Below, in pieces: positions 22,775 through 26,686 of a stretch of DNA of 26,686 bases. Position numbers and translations under genes: made by a program. How positions within the stretch are numbered: the first letter of the stretch is position 1; each line of letters begins with the position of its first letter. The stretch is from CAZAMT01 sp964486145 (GTDB taxonomy: Bacteria; Bacteroidota; Bacteroidia; Bacteroidales; JAAAOM01): positions 1 through 26,686 of the forward strand of contig CAZAMT010000024.1 in assembly GCA_964486145.1 (NCBI GenBank), given 5' to 3'. The notes under the pieces were generated by a model, which did not search any database, was not told where the DNA came from, and worked only from the letters and a program-made list of their open reading frames with translations.

Positions 22775-24943
22775 ATGAATAATAATAAGCAAAATCAACA
22801 AAAGCAAAATAACAACGGACAGGATAAAAACAATCAACAAAATAACAAACCAAAATTCAATGTTTACTGGATTTATGGTTTAATAGCCATTGCTATTTTA
22901 TCCATTCAATTTCTGAGCGTAGGGAACAGCCCTGTTCATATTTCTGAATCAAGATTTAAAAATCAGATGCTTGAACAAGGAGATGTTGCAAGGGTTGTTG
23001 TGGTTAACAAAGAAAGTGTCGAGGTTTACATCAAGGAAGATCGTCTGCATCAGGAAAAATACCGGGACATTCAGGATAAAGGACTCAATACGTTTCACAA
23101 AACAGGCCCTCATTATGTATTTGATATTGCTACGGTTGAAGGATTTGAACGCAGGTTGGCTAAAGCACAGGAAGGTAAACCCGAAGAAGATATTATTTAT
23201 GCCGGAAGTGATACAAGGCCCAACATTGTCGGAGATTTACTAAGCTGGATTTTACCAATTGTTATTCTGGTTGCCATATGGCTTTTCATATTCAGAAGAA
23301 TGAGTGGTGCAGCCGGTGGAGCCGGAGGTGCTTCCAGTCTGTTTAATGTCGGAAAATCCAAGGCTAAACTATTTGATAAGGAATCCAACGTTAAGGTTGA
23401 TTTTAAAGATGTAGCAGGACTTGAAGAGGCCAAGGTGGAAATTAAGGAGATTGTAGATTTCCTGAAAAATCCTAAAAAATACACGGAGCTTGGTGGAAAA
23501 ATACCGAAAGGTGCACTTTTGATTGGCCCCCCGGGTACAGGTAAAACCTTGCTCGCGAAAGCAGTAGCAGGCGAAGCACATGTACCTTTCTTTTCGATGT
23601 CGGGGTCTGACTTTGTGGAAATGTTCGTTGGTGTTGGAGCCTCAAGGGTTAGGGATTTATTTAAACAAGCAAAGGAAAAAGCACCTTGCATTGTTTTTAT
23701 CGATGAAATTGATGCTATTGGTCGTGCTCGTGGCAAAAATGCAAATTTTGGATCCAATGACGAGCGCGAAAATACTTTGAACCAGCTACTTACCGAAATG
23801 GATGGCTTTGCCTCAAATGTAGGAGTTATCATTCTTGCTGCAACCAATCGCGCTGACGTGCTTGACAAAGCACTGCTCAGAGCCGGTCGGTTTGATCGGC
23901 AGATCCATGTTGAACTGCCTGACATGAACGAAAGAGCAGAAATTTTTAATGTTCATCTGGATCCCATAAAAATATCCAAAGAAATGGATGTTGATTTCCT
24001 TGCAAAGCAAACACCGGGTTTTTCGGGTGCTGACATTGCTAATGTTTGCAATGAAGCTGCTTTGATTGCTGCCCGAAAAGACAAAAAGATTGTCGAGCGT
24101 CAGGATTTTCTCGATGCCATCGACCGAATTATTGGAGGCCTGGAAAGAAAAAACAAAATTATCACTCAAAAAGAAAAACGCACCATAGCCTACCATGAAG
24201 CAGGACATGCTGTTGTTAGTTGGTTGCTAAAACACGCGAACCCTCTTGTCAAAGTCACCATTATTCCCAGGGGTAGAGCGCTTGGTGCAGCATGGTATCT
24301 ACCTGAAGAAAGGCAAATTACAACAACCAATCAATTACTTGACGAAATAGCCTCAGCGTTGGGAGGACGAGCGGCTGAAGATGTCATGTTCGGTGAAATT
24401 TCAACCGGTGCCCTCAACGACCTTGAACGGGTTACAAAACAGGCTTACGCGATGGTTACCTATTACGGATTAAGTGATAAAATGGGAAACCTGAGTTATT
24501 ACGATTCAACCGGTCAGTCGGAATATAATTTCACAAAACCTTACAGTGAAAAAACCGCCCAGATGATTGATGATGAATCAAAAAGAATCGTAGAAGAACA
24601 GTTTATACGTGCAAGAAAAGTTCTTTCCGAAAATAAGGAAGGTTTGATTAAACTCGGGGACAAACTACTTGAAAAAGAGGTGGTCTTTTCGGAGGACCTG
24701 GAAGCGATTTTCGGAAAAAGAGAAGTTTCAGATGAACCCCTTGTGAAAAAAGCAAAAAAAGAGACTGCTGGCGCTAAAAAAGCTTCGACATCCAAAAGGA
24801 CCTATGCCAGCAAAAAAACAACAACAGCTTCAAAAACATCTGCTACAGGAAAAAATGGCGAGGAAAAGTCTTCAGGTAGTAATAAAAAACGAACGTCAAA
24901 AGGACAACAATTGAAAGAGAAGGCGAACGAAAACAAAACTTAA
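22775..24943 (+). CDS. ftsH: ATP-dependent zinc metalloprotease FtsH
   Basis: FtsH is a membrane-anchored hexameric AAA+ protease for membrane and regulatory proteins. Order of parts: Asn/Gln/Lys-rich N-terminus (1-30), first helix (about 30-50), periplasmic domain (about 55-150), second helix (about 152-172), AAA+ module with Walker A GPPGTGKT (251-258), Walker B VFIDEID and the arginine-finger region ending RPGRFD-like RAGRFDRQ, then the zinc protease domain with HEAGH (474-478) and the third ligand Asp549 in LNDLE. After about residue 645 comes a Lys/Ser/Thr/Ala-rich, probably disordered tail of about 70 residues. At 722 residues it is longer than E. coli FtsH (644), mostly because of both tails. 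Confidence 0.96.
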   Translation: MNNNKQNQQKQNNNGQDKNNQQNNKPKFNVYWIYGLIAIAILSIQFLSVGNSPVHISESRFKNQMLEQGDVARVVVVNKESVEVYIKEDRLHQEKYRDIQDKGLNTFHKTGPHYVFDIATVEGFERRLAKAQEGKPEEDIIYAGSDTRPNIVGDLLSWILPIVILVAIWLFIFRRMSGAAGGAGGASSLFNVGKSKAKLFDKESNVKVDFKDVAGLEEAKVEIKEIVDFLKNPKKYTELGGKIPKGALLIGPPGTGKTLLAKAVAGEAHVPFFSMSGSDFVEMFVGVGASRVRDLFKQAKEKAPCIVFIDEIDAIGRARGKNANFGSNDERENTLNQLLTEMDGFASNVGVIILAATNRADVLDKALLRAGRFDRQIHVELPDMNERAEIFNVHLDPIKISKEMDVDFLAKQTPGFSGADIANVCNEAALIAARKDKKIVERQDFLDAIDRIIGGLERKNKIITQKEKRTIAYHEAGHAVVSWLLKHANPLVKVTIIPRGRALGAAWYLPEERQITTTNQLLDEIASALGGRAAEDVMFGEISTGALNDLERVTKQAYAMVTYYGLSDKMGNLSYYDSTGQSEYNFTKPYSEKTAQMIDDESKRIVEEQFIRARKVLSENKEGLIKLGDKLLEKEVVFSEDLEAIFGKREVSDEPLVKKAKKETAGAKKASTSKRTYASKKTTTASKTSATGKNGEEKSSGSNKKRTSKGQQLKEKANENKT

Positions 24944-24957
24944 GTGAAAATTAAACC

Positions 24958-25161
24958 ATGGGAAATGATTGGGTGGCCGTTTTCTTAACTTCCCAACCTT
25001 ATCGGGCAGAACTTGCAAAGCAAGTATTGGAGCAAAGCAACATAGAAGCAGTTTTAATGAACAAAAGAGATTCGTTTTATCATGTCGGTGATATTGAGGT
25101 TCATGTAAAACAGAACAACGTAATTAAAGCTAAAAACATTTTAAAATCTCTCAACGATTGA
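24958..25161 (+). CDS. DUF2007-type small protein
   Basis: This 67-residue protein, starting MGNDWVAVFLTSQPYRAEL, fits the DUF2007 family (often annotated as a putative signal-transducing protein). The pattern is strand, helix (RAELAKQVLEQSNI), strand, and a final IEVHVKQNNVIKAKNIL. The function is unknown. It sits 14 bp after ftsH and overlaps the cdsA start by four bases (TTGA at 25158-25161), so it belongs to the same operon. Confidence 0.85.
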   Translation: MGNDWVAVFLTSQPYRAELAKQVLEQSNIEAVLMNKRDSFYHVGDIEVHVKQNNVIKAKNILKSLND

Positions 25162-25973
25162 ATAATTTTCTTCAACGAACCATAACCGGCTTCCTCTTTG
25201 TAGTGGTAATTTTAGGATCTTTATACCTCGGTGAAATCGGTTTTGCATTGCTTTTTATTGTAATCCTCTTCGGAACATTAAAGGAATTCTATGGCCTTCT
25301 TCAACAACATAAGTTCCCGTCATTTAGGGTTATAGGAATCATCCTTGGCCTTTCCGTTTTCATTCTGATGTTTCTCAGTTATTCTTTTCATATCAAAATA
25401 GGTTATGCTTTGCTCATCCTTTTATATCTTACCATTCCCATTTCTCTTATTTATGACAAATCCGGTCAATCCCCTTTGGTAAAGTTTGGCATCACTATTC
25501 TTGGTATTGCATATATTGCTATTCCGTTATCCTTGTCAATACACATCGCTTTTTACTCGGGCAGTTATAACTCCGGGATAATCATGGCCTTTTTTATTCT
25601 ACTTTGGGCAAATGATACTTTCGCATACCTGAGCGGTTTGGCCTTTGGTAAAACAAAACTGATGGAACGAATTTCGCCAAAAAAAACCTGGGAAGGACTA
25701 CTCGGTGGAGGACTGATTACTATTGGTCTGTCCCTTTTACTTGAAAAGATTTTCCCGATAGGTTTTTCGCCATTTGACTGGATGATCATTGCCTTTTTGA
25801 TAGTGACTGCCGGAAATTTTGGGGATCTTACGGAATCGGTTATAAAACGTGCTCTTAAAGTAAAAGATTCGGGGAACATGTTTCCCGGTCATGGGGGGTT
25901 TCTTGACCGTTTTGATTCCATTTTGCTTGCATTACCTGCTGTATTTGCATATGTTTATATTTTTAAACCATAA
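25158..25973 (+). CDS. cdsA: Phosphatidate cytidylyltransferase
   Basis: CdsA makes CDP-diacylglycerol from phosphatidic acid and CTP, the precursor of all major phospholipids. The 271-residue protein is an integral membrane enzyme with about seven to eight helices. The CDS signature is near the end: KRALKVKD with Asp237, then PGHGGFLDRFD (243-253). The start is TTG at 25158, overlapping the DUF2007 stop. The resulting N-terminus (MNNFLQRTITGFLFVVV) is as expected for Bacteroidota CdsA, and no ATG lies close enough to replace it. It is followed six bases later by psd, so two phospholipid steps are co-expressed. Confidence 0.94.
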   Translation: MNNFLQRTITGFLFVVVILGSLYLGEIGFALLFIVILFGTLKEFYGLLQQHKFPSFRVIGIILGLSVFILMFLSYSFHIKIGYALLILLYLTIPISLIYDKSGQSPLVKFGITILGIAYIAIPLSLSIHIAFYSGSYNSGIIMAFFILLWANDTFAYLSGLAFGKTKLMERISPKKTWEGLLGGGLITIGLSLLLEKIFPIGFSPFDWMIIAFLIVTAGNFGDLTESVIKRALKVKDSGNMFPGHGGFLDRFDSILLALPAVFAYVYIFKP

Positions 25974-25979
25974 CACATC

Positions 25980-26633
25980 ATGATTCATAAGGAAGGTATA
26001 CAAATTAGCATTTCCATTTTCATTTTTCTGATTGCACTAAATGCATTGATTTATTACCTGTCAAAAGGAAACCTGCACGTTACGGTACCGTTTTTAACTG
26101 CTTCACTGGTATTTTTCGCTCTCATTCTTTGGTTTTTCAGAGTGCCTCAACGTGAAATGATCGTTGATAATAAGAAAATTTATGCTCCTGCTGATGGCGT
26201 TTTAGTTGTAATTGAAGAAACTGAAGAAACTGAATATTTTAAAGACAGACGTATCCAGGTTTCTATTTTTATGAGTCCCCTCAACGTGCATGTAAATTAT
26301 TATCCCGTTAGCGGAAAAGTAAAATACTATAAATACCATCCCGGGAAATATCTTGTTGCTTGGCATCCAAAATCATCTTTATTAAATGAGCGAAGTACCG
26401 TGGTGGTTGAAACGTCTGATGGAAAAGAAATATTAATCCGTCAGATTGCCGGAGCTGTTGCAAGGAGAATAGTTACATATGCAGAAGAACAAATGGATGT
26501 TGAACAAGGAAAAGAAATGGGATTCATTAAATTCGGATCACGTGTGGATCTATTTCTACCATTAGGAACAAAAATCAAAGCCGGGCTAAATCAAAAATCC
26601 AAAGCTACTCAAACCGTTATTGCAGAATTTTAG
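25980..26633 (+). CDS. psd: Phosphatidylserine decarboxylase proenzyme
   Basis: Psd converts phosphatidylserine to phosphatidylethanolamine. The short form (217 residues) fits the small Psd type common in Bacteroidota. An N-terminal hydrophobic region (about 8-28 and 35-55) anchors it. PADGVLV, MSPLNVHVNYYPVSG and the WHPKSSLLNERS region form the body. The proenzyme is cleaved between Gly186 and Ser187 in KFGSRVD, and the serine becomes the pyruvoyl cofactor of the alpha chain. It is the last gene of the operon within the window. Phosphatidylserine synthase, the expected partner, is not in view. Confidence 0.95.
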   Translation: MIHKEGIQISISIFIFLIALNALIYYLSKGNLHVTVPFLTASLVFFALILWFFRVPQREMIVDNKKIYAPADGVLVVIEETEETEYFKDRRIQVSIFMSPLNVHVNYYPVSGKVKYYKYHPGKYLVAWHPKSSLLNERSTVVVETSDGKEILIRQIAGAVARRIVTYAEEQMDVEQGKEMGFIKFGSRVDLFLPLGTKIKAGLNQKSKATQTVIAEF

Positions 26634-26686
26634 TCAGAAAAAATCAACCACTACTCAAAATTACAGGCATTTCAAGCTGGTTTTGA
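26634..26686 (-). other. Window end; possible C-terminus of a convergent gene
   Basis: The last 53 bases hold no terminator that I can see. One minus-strand frame is open from the edge for 13 codons (reading QNQLEMPVILSSG) to a stop at 26644-26646, so it could be the end of a convergent gene. It is too short to prove. Confidence 0.2.

Noticed and set aside
23197..23925. 242-codon minus-strand ORF opposite ftsH
   Set aside because: It is antisense to the most conserved part of the FtsH AAA+ domain, has low-complexity Ser/Ala/Pro-rich content and no domain; codon bias of ftsH explains the open frame.

Overview
The window looks like a chromosomal core-genome segment of a Bacteroidota bacterium, probably near Bacteroidales/Marinilabiliales, although the sequence alone does not fix the order. 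The reasons are: AT-rich codon use; start sites without clear Shine-Dalgarno sequences; several upstream sequences matching the Bacteroidota promoter (TTTG, 18-21 nt, TAnnTTTG); the alternative Bacteroidota-type GlmU; and the cluster NUDIX / pyrE / SRPBCC / birA / rsfS / ftsH / DUF2007 / cdsA / psd, an order I recognise from this phylum. I see no phage, IS, CRISPR, rRNA or tRNA.

Layout. 1-986: two minus-strand genes, an exported protein and a small membrane protein. 1218-3787: a coupled pair, a methyltransferase-like protein and a membrane-anchored MutS-type ATPase. 3885-8377: parE and parC, the two topoisomerase IV subunits. 8379-9180: a repeat-rich stretch around aroK (shikimate kinase). 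9260-13057: the GlmU-like protein, then lon. 13071-14710: a LytTR response regulator diverging from a LiaF-like membrane protein. 14776-19572: a tightly coupled four-gene operon (HAD phosphatase, SLC12-type transporter, coaD, degenerate TlpA-like exported protein). 19661-22243: NUDIX and pyrE starting 7 bp apart in opposite directions, a SRPBCC protein, and birA. 22394-26633: an operon rsfS-ftsH-DUF2007-cdsA-psd.

The genes are mostly housekeeping: DNA topology, protein quality control (Lon and FtsH), aromatic, pyrimidine, CoA, biotin and phospholipid metabolism, and ribosome silencing. CdsA makes CDP-diacylglycerol and Psd makes phosphatidylethanolamine, so the end of the window serves membrane lipid synthesis.

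I did not find an obvious new multi-gene system. The least explained material is non-coding. A 112-bp intergenic sequence occurs twice (8379-8490 and 20949-21060; 105/112 identical, same orientation). Each copy is built from two tandem hairpin units, and the differences in their stems keep or improve base pairing. A second intergenic stretch (9009-9180) holds four inverted repeats in a row. Among the proteins, the membrane-anchored MutS-like ATPase and the TlpA-like protein that lacks the nucleophilic cysteine are the most unusual.
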